Source of the DNA: Bacillota bacterium
Lineage (GTDB): Bacteria > Bacillota > Sulfobacillia > JACIYH01
Direction: 5' to 3'
NCBI GenBank assembly: GCA_040757085.1
Contig: JBFLXJ010000031.1
Coordinates: forward strand, 41,633-105,632
Length of the DNA stretch: 64,000 bases
In this document: positions 27,612 through 35,874 of the stretch, in pieces
Layout of the letters: every line of letters starts with the position of its first letter
Numbering within the stretch: the first letter of the stretch is position 1
Made by a program: the position numbers and the translations under genes
The notes under the pieces: model-generated
Told to the model about the DNA's origin: nothing
What the model saw: the letters and a program-made list of their open reading frames with translations, nothing else
The model's database searches: none

Positions 27612-29102
27612 TCAGGGGATAATCCCGAGGGCCTTCCAGAAGGGAAGCCCCACCACCACCCACTGGGCCAGCACCACCAGTCCGAAGATCAGGCCGAAAC
27701 GGGCGGAGTCTTTGGTTTCAAAGAGCCCCGCCCCGCTGAACATGAGCAGGGGAACCGTGTTGAAGGGGAATATGAGCGAGTATGGGACCAGCGTCATGGC
27801 CGGGACATACAGCGAGAGGACCGGGAAGCTCAGCGCCTTGGCCAGGGAAACCACTACCGGAAGCATGGCCGCCGCCATGGCGGTGTAGGTGAAGAACAGC
27901 ATGTGCCCGTAATAGAACAGCAGGACCAGCACCACGAATACACCCAGGAACGGAAGGCCGCTCACGCCCATCCTCTGCAGTACGGTGGTGACGGCCCAGT
28001 CCATGCCTTTAGTAAGGGTGAGACCGGCGGAGAGCCCCAGGGCCGCACCGAACATGACGTAGGTCCCCCACGGGACGGCCCGCTCGGCTTCCTTCCAGCT
28101 CACCACGCCCCAGCCCGGCAGAAACAGCGGCAATGCCGCTATCACGCCCTTGATGAACGGGTGCAACCCCACTACGGCCTGAGCCAGGGCCGGCAAGGAC
28201 TTGTAAATGGCATCCCCCAGGATTTGCTTGTCGAGTACCCAGAGGATCAGGGCTAAGCCAAAAGAAGCCAGCGTCTTCCACTCATGGGCGCTCACCGGCC
28301 CCAGAGCCTGCATTTCGCTCCGCAGGTACTCCTGCCCGCCAGGGATCTCCGTGACTTCCGGCCGGAAGAGCAGCCAGATCAGCCCGAACGCCAGAAGCGT
28401 TGAGAGCAAAGCCATGGGGAACGTGTAGACGAACCACTGGGTCCACGAAATGTCCAGGTTGGCCGACTTGGCCAGAATACTCACCGCCAGCGGGTTAGAT
28501 ATGGTGGCAGTCAGGATGCCGGCGCTGACGATGTTGTCAGCTGCCCCCGCATAAATGCCCACGGCCTTGCCGAAGTTGCTCTCGCCCTTTTTCACTCCGG
28601 CGGCGGCGACCAGACCGGTGATAATCGGCAAGAGGAGCCCACCCTTGGCGATGGTGGAAGGCGTGGTGGGAGCGATGACCAGGTTGATGATGCCGACGGA
28701 GAACAGGATACCCAGGGTCGACCCCCGCGCCAGGTTCATCAGCCAGAGAGCAATGCGCCTGGCCAACCCTGACTTTTCGAACGCAGCCGCGTAGATGAAT
28801 CCGAGGATAAGCAACCACAAGCCTGCGTCCCCATACCCGCTCATGCCCGTGGAGAGTGCCTTGGCCGCGGTCGCGGGGTCACAAGCCAGTGCAAGCACCA
28901 CCAGAACCAGCACCACCAGGGAGGCCGGGGTGAGGTACTCACCCGGCATGGTGACCCACATACCGACGGCGAGGATGAACACGCTCAAGATGTACCGGCC
29001 GCCCGGCGTAAGGCCCTCGCCGCGAGGACCACCGACGAGGAAGGCCAAAGCCAGACATGCCATGAGGACCAGGACTGCCAGCCGCCACCGCTCAAGCTTC
29101 AT
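27612..29102 (-). CDS. DASS/SLC13-family di- or tricarboxylate transporter
   Basis: 496 residues with about twelve hydrophobic segments. The pair of hairpin regions typical of the family is visible: INLVIAPTTPSTIAKGGLLLP in the first half and PFNTVPLLMFSGAGLF in the second, and SGYGDAGLWLLILGF near helix 3. Members carry succinate, malate, citrate, tartrate or 2-oxoglutarate, either with Na+ or as exchangers (the DIT1/CitT branch). It heads the operon containing KorDABC and SucCD and lies just downstream of a LytS/LytTR pair. I infer import of 2-oxoglutarate or exchange of it for succinate. A putative -10 (TACAAT) lies on this strand near 29155. Confidence 0.93.
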   Translation of the reverse strand: MKLERWRLAVLVLMACLALAFLVGGPRGEGLTPGGRYILSVFILAVGMWVTMPGEYLTPASLVVLVLVVLALACDPATAAKALSTGMSGYGDAGLWLLILGFIYAAAFEKSGLARRIALWLMNLARGSTLGILFSVGIINLVIAPTTPSTIAKGGLLLPIITGLVAAAGVKKGESNFGKAVGIYAGAADNIVSAGILTATISNPLAVSILAKSANLDISWTQWFVYTFPMALLSTLLAFGLIWLLFRPEVTEIPGGQEYLRSEMQALGPVSAHEWKTLASFGLALILWVLDKQILGDAIYKSLPALAQAVVGLHPFIKGVIAALPLFLPGWGVVSWKEAERAVPWGTYVMFGAALGLSAGLTLTKGMDWAVTTVLQRMGVSGLPFLGVFVVLVLLFYYGHMLFFTYTAMAAAMLPVVVSLAKALSFPVLSLYVPAMTLVPYSLIFPFNTVPLLMFSGAGLFETKDSARFGLIFGLVVLAQWVVVGLPFWKALGIIP

Positions 29103-29147
29103 GCTACCCCTCCTTAACCAGATGCGGTCTTCCTACCTCGCCGTCTG

Positions 29148-29188
29148 CATATTGTAAGACGAGTTGCGCAGCAGTGACGAACAATATG
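29148..29188. promoter_or_regulatory. Candidate regulator site upstream of the carboxylate transporter
   Basis: CATATTGT (29148-29155) and ACAATATG (29181-29188) form a perfect inverted repeat with a 25-base spacer; TCTGCAT occurs next to each arm (29144 and 29194). It lies in the 151-base gap before the transporter gene, at or near a TACAAT -10-like box. The LytTR regulator encoded next door is the obvious candidate ligand. Confidence 0.35.
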
Positions 29189-29253
29189 GGCGATCTGCAT
29201 GCACTAGTCCCTGAATTGCACGCAGGAGGGGTTGAATGGCAGCCGGCAAATTG

Positions 29254-30015
29254 TCAAGCTTCCAGGGCCAATTTCAAACGGAGTTCCTGCGACCGGTGCC
29301 TTGAAACCGGGAGCTTGGTCTTGCGGGCATCGTCCATCACCAGGCACAGATTCCCATTTTCCTGCCGCAGGACTTCCGCCACATGCACCAGATTCACCAG
29401 GACGTGCCGGTGAGCTCGGAAGAACGCATCGCCCAGCTGCTGCTCGTATTCGGAAAGCGTGCCGGGCATGAGGTAACAGGAACCGCCCGTCGTGTGCAGG
29501 TACACGCCCCCCAGCCGCACCTGTAACCAGCAGATTTGATTCCTGTCAATCATTACCCAGCCGCGCGACCTGGGCACCGCCACCGTGCGGCGCACCCGAT
29601 CGTTCCGCTCGGCGCAGGCACGTTGCTCGCTCAACAAGCCCCGCAGGCGACGTACGGTCTTACGCACGCGGTCCGGCGTGTACGGCTTGAGCAGGTAATC
29701 CACCGCACCCAGGCCAAAGGCGTCCACCGCATAGTCCGGATACGCGGTGGAGAACACCACCAGGGGTGCATTCTTCATCTCGGCGATGGTGTGCGCCAGC
29801 TCCATCCCGTCCAGACCGGGCAATCTCACGTCCACAAATACGGCGTCCGGGGCAAGGAGGCGGATGCAGTCCACCGCCTGGGATGCCGTGCCGGCTTCTC
29901 CCACCACCTCCACCCCCGGGATGCTCCGGAGAAGGTGTACGAGTTCCGCCCGTACCACCTCCTCATCCTCTACCACTACCACTCTCAACCCCAGATCCGC
30001 CGTGTCCCAACTCAA
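29254..30015 (-). CDS. LytTR-type response regulator
   Basis: 253 residues from a TTG at 30015 with GGAGG ten bases upstream; upstream frame overlaps the kinase gene. Residues 8-125 are a receiver domain (VVVVEDEEVVRAEL, VFVDVRLPGLDGMEL with the phospho-Asp, VFSTAYPDYAVDAF, DYLLKPY). Residues about 150-250 are a LytTR DNA-binding domain (INQICWLQVRLGGVYLHT-like strand region, FFRAHRHVLVNLVHVAEV). The gene starts 7 bases after the sensor kinase stop. It most likely controls the adjacent transporter operon. Confidence 0.92.
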   Translation of the reverse strand: MSWDTADLGLRVVVVEDEEVVRAELVHLLRSIPGVEVVGEAGTASQAVDCIRLLAPDAVFVDVRLPGLDGMELAHTIAEMKNAPLVVFSTAYPDYAVDAFGLGAVDYLLKPYTPDRVRKTVRRLRGLLSEQRACAERNDRVRRTVAVPRSRGWVMIDRNQICWLQVRLGGVYLHTTGGSCYLMPGTLSEYEQQLGDAFFRAHRHVLVNLVHVAEVLRQENGNLCLVMDDARKTKLPVSRHRSQELRLKLALEA

Positions 30016-30022
30016 CCCCCGC

Positions 30023-31753
30023 CTACCTCCCCGTGTTCCACCCGCGACCGTCCGCAACCCCGTTCCCGGGGATGCGTATCCGCACGCAGGTACCGCGGCC
30101 TTCCTCGCTCTGCATGCTGAGGGAGTACCGGTCACCGTACAAACCGTGAAGACGGGCGTGGACGCGGTGGATACCCGTCCCCTCGCCGTCCCCGCTCTGG
30201 AGGCACCCCAGCACCGCCTGCAACCTCTCACCGCTCATGCCCACGCCGTCATCCGTCACCGTGACCTCGACACAATCTCCCCGAACGCGTACGGTCAACC
30301 GAACAGAGCCGCCCGCAGGCTTGGGAAACAGGCCGTGCTTGATGGCGTTCTCCACCAGAGGCTGAATGGTGAAGGCCGGCAACAGCACGGTCCTCGCTTC
30401 GTCGTCGACGTTCACGTCCACACGCAACCTCTCGCCCATGCGCGCCTTCTCTATGGTGACGTAGTTCATGACCGTCTCGATTTCTTCGTCGACCGTGGCG
30501 AAACAGGATTTCCGCCGCAGGGTGGCATGCAGGAAGTCGCTCAGGTGGAGCAAGAGGTCCCGGGCGCGCGCGGCATCCGTACGGCAAAGGCCGATTATGG
30601 CACTGAGGGAGTTGAACAGGAAGTGGGGATTCACCTGGGCTTGCAGCGCTTGCAGGCGAGCTTCCGCGGCGAGGGCAGCCTGCCTCTCCAAAGCGGCCAC
30701 ATGGAGTTGTTGCGCCAGCAGTTCCGCCAGCCCCGCGGACACCTGGTCGGCCAGGATCCGGGAGACCTGACCGGAGGGAACCAGCACCACCCACCCGGCC
30801 ACGGAGCAATCCCCGGCCATGAGAATGGGCGAAGCGACCACATCGACTTCGGCCGGCACCCCGCGGACCCGGTGCGCCGCCGGCACACTCAGCCTCTGTC
30901 GAACCGGCCCGATACCGTCAGCCCGGGCAAGCATCCCTTCCACGGCGCCCGTGAGCCACAGCACGAAACCCGCGGACATTCTCTCCGCCCATGCCGCGGC
31001 CAGCAAGGCACCCTGCTTCGTAACCAGGGCCGCCCCCATCGCACCAGTGGCTCGCCTCAGTTCTCGCACCATGGGCAGGCAGTTCTCCTCCGACAACCCC
31101 TCGCGCACCAGGGGAACCACAGCGCTCCTGGCCAGGCTGAGGGCACCCTGCACGCGTTTGGATACGTCCGCATCCAGACGGCGGCGCATGTCCTCGACTA
31201 TCAGGACAAAGAGGGCGGCAGCGACTGGGTTGAGGATCAGCATGGGCGGGCCGACTGTGAGTTCCAGCTGGACGGCCAGGTCGAAGGGACGGGCCAGCAA
31301 CAAGACGAGCACGCGCTGCACGGACTCCGCCAGGAACGAGGCCAGGGCCGCCTGGGAAACGGTGGGCGGGCGGCCCCGGTTGCGCCGGTAGAACACGCTC
31401 CCCACGCAACCGGCCACGAGCGTGCCCAGGCCGCAGGGGACGCACGTGAACCCTCCCCGCAGTAGCCGGTGGCCCCCGCCGATTACACCGGCACCGATAC
31501 CTACCAGGGGTCCCCCGAACAGCCCCCCCACGGTGGCCCCCACCGAGCGCATGTTGCCCAGCGCCCCGTGCACGGGAACCCCCATAAAGGTGCCCATGAT
31601 GGACAACCCGCCAAAAAAAAGTGCCAACGGCAGTCGGGACCACGGTCCCGGCTGCGCCAACCTTTCCTGAAAGTACCGGGACCGACAGAAGAGATACGCC
31701 ACCATGCCGATTACAGACGTGCTGTATATCAGGCTCAAAATCACCTGCACCAC
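30023..31753 (-). CDS. LytS-type sensor histidine kinase (5TM-5TMR_LYT, GAF, HisKA_7TM-like, HATPase)
   Basis: 576 residues. The N-terminal ~190 residues have five or six hydrophobic segments with GTFMGVPVHGALGNMRSVGA and GGLFGGPLVGIGAGVIGGGHR, the LytS membrane-sensor signature. A GAF-like stretch follows (about 200-350), then the kinase motif LQALQAQVNPHFLFNSLSAI with the phospho-His, LVENAIKHGLFP (N box) and DDGVGMSGERL (G box). Members sense small extracellular carboxylates such as pyruvate. Because the pair sits beside a carboxylate transporter and 2-oxoacid oxidoreductase, a dicarboxylate signal is a reasonable guess. Confidence 0.93.
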   Translation of the reverse strand: MVQVILSLIYSTSVIGMVAYLFCRSRYFQERLAQPGPWSRLPLALFFGGLSIMGTFMGVPVHGALGNMRSVGATVGGLFGGPLVGIGAGVIGGGHRLLRGGFTCVPCGLGTLVAGCVGSVFYRRNRGRPPTVSQAALASFLAESVQRVLVLLLARPFDLAVQLELTVGPPMLILNPVAAALFVLIVEDMRRRLDADVSKRVQGALSLARSAVVPLVREGLSEENCLPMVRELRRATGAMGAALVTKQGALLAAAWAERMSAGFVLWLTGAVEGMLARADGIGPVRQRLSVPAAHRVRGVPAEVDVVASPILMAGDCSVAGWVVLVPSGQVSRILADQVSAGLAELLAQQLHVAALERQAALAAEARLQALQAQVNPHFLFNSLSAIIGLCRTDAARARDLLLHLSDFLHATLRRKSCFATVDEEIETVMNYVTIEKARMGERLRVDVNVDDEARTVLLPAFTIQPLVENAIKHGLFPKPAGGSVRLTVRVRGDCVEVTVTDDGVGMSGERLQAVLGCLQSGDGEGTGIHRVHARLHGLYGDRYSLSMQSEEGRGTCVRIRIPGNGVADGRGWNTGR

Positions 31754-32006
31754 TGGCTGTATGCCTCCTGACGTAGCGGGAGTCCCCCGCCGCGCGGGGT
31801 GTCAATGGGCCTTCCTGCCCAGGCCAGGGGTCCCTGCGCACCCCGTCAGCCGACGATTGGTTTCGTGAGAGGATAAAAGAGTCCTGCTGGAAAACCTTGT
31901 GTGCAGTTGGCTCCTCTACTTGCAAGACGGCAGGAATCAGGCGACTGTCGCCGAAGATTATCCATAGCTTACCAGATCCACCCGGAAATCGACGGGAGGG
32001 AGAACC

Positions 32007-33344
32007 GTGGGCAGGGAGACGGTATTTGTGGACGCGTTCACCGATGGTATCCTCGGCCCGGATCGTCCCATGCTGGGACCGGTGCGGGATGGAGGCCACA
32101 TCGTGGCCAACACGGCTCCGGGATGCTGGGGGCCTATGATTACTCCGGCGATCCGCGGGGGACACGAGGTCACCCAGCCGGTCGCGGTAGAGGGCGCCGA
32201 GGTGGGCGACGCAATTGCCATCCGCATCAAAAACATCACGGTCACCTCGCTGGCCAGCTCTTCCGGAAACGACAGGTGGGTGGAAGGGCGATACCTGGGG
32301 GACCCCTACGTGGCGGCGCGCTGTGCCCAGTGCGGGACCATGTACCCGCCCACCCGCATCGAAGGCACCGGGCAGGCTGCGGTGCGGTGCGCGATTTGCG
32401 GGGCTGACGCCACCCCGTTCACGTTCACCAGCGGCTACACCGTCGCGTTCGACGAGAGGTACGGGGTCGGGGTCACCCTGGACCGGGAGGCCGCGGAAGC
32501 CGTAGCGCGGGACGCCCATCGCTTCGCAGCCCTTCCCGCAAATTCCGTCCAGAACCCCATCCTCGTGTTTGCACCCCATGACCTGGTCGGGCTGGTCACC
32601 CGGCTGCGGCCTTTTCTGGGGCAACTGGGAACGACTCCGGCGGTCACCATGCCCGACTCTCACAACGCGGGCGACTTCGGTTCCTTCCTGGTGGGGGCAC
32701 CGCACGAGTACGCCATCACGGCGGAACAACTGGCCCATCGCACCGACGGGCATATGGACATCGACGCGGTAAGGGCCGGTGCCGTGGTGATCTGCCCCGT
32801 CAAGGTACCGGGAGGCGGGGTGTACGTGGGTGACATGCACGCCTGCCAGGGCGATGGCGAGGTGGCCGGGCACACCACCGACGTCTCGGGGACCGTCACG
32901 CTCCAGGTGCGAGTGGTCAAGAACCTCAGGATAGATGGACCCATAATCCTGCCCGTCGCCGAAGACCTGCCCTACCTGGCCAGGCCTCTTGAGGCTGGGG
33001 AGCGCGCCCGGGCTCTGGCTCTGGCCCACAGGTGGGGAGTCGGGCGGATTGAAGAGTCTGCTCCCATAAGTTTTGTCGGCACCGGGCCCGATCTGAACGC
33101 GGCCACCCAGAACGGGCTCGAGCGGGCGGCCAGCTTGCTCGGTATGAGCGTGCCCGAGGTCAAGAACCGGGCCACTATCACGGGGGCCATCGAAATCGGG
33201 CGGTTGCCTGGTGTGGTGCAGGTCACCTTCCTCGCTCCACTGGAACGGCTGGAGCGTGTGGGGTTGTTGCCGTTCGTCAGGGAACAGTACGACCTGCTGC
33301 AGGATGGGGCTGGCACCCAGAACTCTTTTACTCCGGGGCGATAG
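32007..33344 (+). CDS. Acetamidase/formamidase family protein with an inserted Cys4 motif
   Basis: 445 residues from a GTG with GGGAGGGAG upstream. Family features include HIVANTAPGCWGPMITPAIRG-type residues near 31-50, MPDSHNAGDFG, DIDAVRAGAVVICPVKVPGG and YVGDMHACQGDGEVAGHTTD-type residues (about 274-292). The enzyme would hydrolyse a short amide to a carboxylate and ammonia. A segment near residues 109-136 has CAQCG and CAICG, a zinc-ribbon-like insertion not present in the textbook amidases. The gene is alone, divergent from the LytS kinase across a 253-base gap. Confidence 0.88.
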   Translation: MGRETVFVDAFTDGILGPDRPMLGPVRDGGHIVANTAPGCWGPMITPAIRGGHEVTQPVAVEGAEVGDAIAIRIKNITVTSLASSSGNDRWVEGRYLGDPYVAARCAQCGTMYPPTRIEGTGQAAVRCAICGADATPFTFTSGYTVAFDERYGVGVTLDREAAEAVARDAHRFAALPANSVQNPILVFAPHDLVGLVTRLRPFLGQLGTTPAVTMPDSHNAGDFGSFLVGAPHEYAITAEQLAHRTDGHMDIDAVRAGAVVICPVKVPGGGVYVGDMHACQGDGEVAGHTTDVSGTVTLQVRVVKNLRIDGPIILPVAEDLPYLARPLEAGERARALALAHRWGVGRIEESAPISFVGTGPDLNAATQNGLERAASLLGMSVPEVKNRATITGAIEIGRLPGVVQVTFLAPLERLERVGLLPFVREQYDLLQDGAGTQNSFTPGR

Positions 33345-33383
33345 GCTTACCGTTCACCTACACGCATGCTTTGGCGGGAACAG

Positions 33384-34268
33384 TTAGGCCGCCCAAGCTT
33401 CGAAGACCAGGCGCGCACATTCGGCAATGACGCGGTCAGTTGCAACGGGGTCCGCCGCGCCCTTTGTGAGCACCGCCATTGCCACCGCGGCTCGCGGCCC
33501 GAAAATGACTGCAATATCGTTGCGCACCGGCCCCAGGGTGCCGGTCTTGTTCGCGACCTTTACAGACGTGGGAAGCAAGAGAGGGATGCGTTGCCTGAGC
33601 TGCTGTTTCTTCATGATCTCCAGCGCCTGCTCAGAGACCCAGGGGCTCACGTAGCGCCCCTCTGCCACCATGCTCAGGAGACGCATGAAGCCTCGCGGCG
33701 TTGCCACGTTGTTGTCCTGCCCCTCACTGAGCGCCGGATTGTCCGGTGCCATGCCCCCGCTCTCCAGCCGCTGGCGGGCTAGCTCCATCTCCTCTGCAGT
33801 CGGCCGTACGGAAGTGATGCCCCCGGCCCTTGCCAGGATCTGCCCACAGTTAAGCACTACGTTGATCTCTTCCAGGCCATGTGCCCGCAGTGTGCGGTTC
33901 ACGTTATCAAGCCCCACCAGGTCCGCCAGCACGTCGGTCGCCCAGTTGTCACTGACTATAATCATCAGAGTTGCCAAATCACGTAGCGTTGGTTGCAGGC
34001 CGGCGTCCAGCTCCTTCAGTACGCCGGAGCCGAAGACCCTGCCACCTTCGGGCATTTCCACCCTCTGCCCAAGTTCAACCTGGCCTGCTTCCGCCTGGCG
34101 AAGAAGTTCCAAAAGAAGCGGCACCTTGAAGGTGCTCGCGGTGGGGAACACCAGGGCGGAATTGACGTGCACCTCCTCGCCCGTGACCAGATTCCGGGCG
34201 GCAAGTCCCACTGTCGCGGAGGTGCAGCCGATCACCGACATCAGCCGCGAAGTCAGCTCTGCTGTCAA
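33384..34268 (-). CDS. Class A beta-lactamase-like serine hydrolase without signal peptide
   Basis: 294 residues from a TTG at 34268 preceded by GGGAG. Three active-site motifs of penicillin-recognising enzymes are present: STFK (about 45-48), SDN in IIVSDNWATD (about 107-109) and KTG in VANKTGTLG (about 238-240). There is no signal sequence and the omega-loop Glu with the ExxLN pattern is not seen. It may therefore be a cytoplasmic esterase or amidase rather than a drug-hydrolysing lactamase. It is convergent with the amidase gene. Confidence 0.82.
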   Translation of the reverse strand: MTAELTSRLMSVIGCTSATVGLAARNLVTGEEVHVNSALVFPTASTFKVPLLLELLRQAEAGQVELGQRVEMPEGGRVFGSGVLKELDAGLQPTLRDLATLMIIVSDNWATDVLADLVGLDNVNRTLRAHGLEEINVVLNCGQILARAGGITSVRPTAEEMELARQRLESGGMAPDNPALSEGQDNNVATPRGFMRLLSMVAEGRYVSPWVSEQALEIMKKQQLRQRIPLLLPTSVKVANKTGTLGPVRNDIAVIFGPRAAVAMAVLTKGAADPVATDRVIAECARLVFEAWAA

Positions 34269-34504
34269 CGTTCTCCCGACCTCCCGTGCAAACAGCCAGA
34301 ATCAGGGGGCAAACGCGTTGCCCCCGGCTTAACCAGAACCTGTGCTGGTAGGCCTTCTGCACTGACGCTTAAAATCCTGCTCCTTTGAAAACAAGTACCA
34401 AACGATCCTGCTCCCCCCTGTGGCAAGAAGGGCAGCGGTGTGATATTTAAGGTAACAGCACCACAAGAGCGGGTACCGTGCGAAAAAGGAAGGAGAACGT
34501 AACC

Positions 34505-35659
34505 ATGAGGCAAGACGCTACGCTCATGTCCTACCTGGCCCGGGCCGGGGTGCGGGCGGCTCGCACCCGGCGCCTGCGCAGCACCGGTACTCGGTTGCTG
34601 GGAGCAGCCCTGGCGATTCTCCTCCTCGTGGGACCAGGGTGCGCGAGGAACCAGCCACCCGGCCCTCCTCCCGCAGGCCAGCCCCAGCCTCAGCCTCCCA
34701 CCCACTCCGACGCCCCCGCCCCGGGTTCGGGATCGTCACCGGTGGTGGTATTCCTCTCCAGGGAGGGGAAACTGGAGGCCGCCTTGCGCACCGTGTCCGG
34801 ACCGGAGGATCGGTACCCGACCGCGGCCGTCGAAGCTCTCGTGGCCGGCCCCACTGCGAGGGAGAGAGACGCGGGACTTGGACCCGTTCTCCCCGCCAGT
34901 ACCCGGGTCCTGGGGGTCGAGATCGAAAGAGGAGTGGCCACCGCAAACCTGAGCCGCGAGGTGATCACCAGGGCTTCGGAGGTGGGAGTCAGCTCTACCA
35001 CGGAAGCCCTGGCCCTCAACGCCCTGTATTTCACCCTCGCCCAGTTCCGCGGGGTCGAGAAGGTGCGCCTGCTGGTGGAAGGCAAGAACCGGGGCCCGGT
35101 TGACGGCAGGCTGGTGGAGGACTTCTGGGGGCACATCGGGCTTCCCGAATACCTGACCGGCAACCCGCGGATCCTGAGCATCCCTACCCGCCAGGAGGTG
35201 GGGGAAATCACCGACGGGCTGCGCCTCCGGTCCCTGCGCTGGGCGAGTCACCCGGCGGTGTTCCGGGTGGTGTTTGAGATCGACAACCCGGACGGCACCC
35301 CCGCCCCCCTGGTCCCTGCCACCATCGGAACCTGGTCAGCATCCGGAGTAATCCAGGTTACGATAAACGCCATGCGGGCCACCGCCGTCAAAGAGCTCAA
35401 GCCCGGCGGGGAGGTTGAGCTCGACGACTGGCGGGTCGCCATGCTACGCTGGGAAGTAACAGAAGACGACCAGGCCTTCTCGTTCAGCCTGGCCCTCCGC
35501 CCCGGTCGCGCCTACGGGTGGCGGCTGTGGTCGCTGCCCGACCCCTGCCGCGTGCTGGTGGACGTGTTCGCATGCGGCTCGGCCCTGGCAGGCTTCCCTG
35601 CGAGCATGGTGAGCACGCCTATCTTTTGGGAAGGAATACCTGACCGAAGCATCGAATGA
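34505..35659 (+). CDS. GerMN-domain lipoprotein with C-terminal AMIN-like domain
   Basis: 384 residues from the ATG at 34505, with AAGGAG nine bases upstream. A long Arg-rich N-terminus leads to a hydrophobic stretch ending LLLVGPGCARNQ, a lipobox with Cys. A Pro/Gln-rich linker follows, then a GerMN domain (about 85-205: PTAAVEALVAGPTARERDAG, GVATANLSREV, ALNALYFTLAQFRGVEKVRLLVEG). Residues about 235-365 look like the AMIN-like domain. GerM of Bacillus acts in spore formation and germination at the membrane surface. This is the main sporulation-type clue in the window. Confidence 0.87.
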   Translation: MRQDATLMSYLARAGVRAARTRRLRSTGTRLLGAALAILLLVGPGCARNQPPGPPPAGQPQPQPPTHSDAPAPGSGSSPVVVFLSREGKLEAALRTVSGPEDRYPTAAVEALVAGPTARERDAGLGPVLPASTRVLGVEIERGVATANLSREVITRASEVGVSSTTEALALNALYFTLAQFRGVEKVRLLVEGKNRGPVDGRLVEDFWGHIGLPEYLTGNPRILSIPTRQEVGEITDGLRLRSLRWASHPAVFRVVFEIDNPDGTPAPLVPATIGTWSASGVIQVTINAMRATAVKELKPGGEVELDDWRVAMLRWEVTEDDQAFSFSLALRPGRAYGWRLWSLPDPCRVLVDVFACGSALAGFPASMVSTPIFWEGIPDRSIE

Positions 35660-35874
35660 GTTACGGCAGCGGAAACCGTCGGTGATTACAACGGAGAAGT
35701 AAGCCTGCCATTCAACCAGCAGCATCTGCCGGGCAGCCCCGCACACCGGACGTGGCCCTGTCGTGTGGTTTCCGGGGGGTGGTAGCTGCAAGAACGGTCA
35801 CATGCTACCGTGCGGGCGGTCAACCTGCAGCTCAGCTTGAGATCCCAAACAGGCGGGATCGGGAGGTGCTGAAA

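Noticed and set aside
30918..33029. 703-codon minus-strand frame covering the acetamidase and part of the kinase
   Set aside because: Antisense shadow of the amidase gene joined to an out-of-frame part of the LytS gene.
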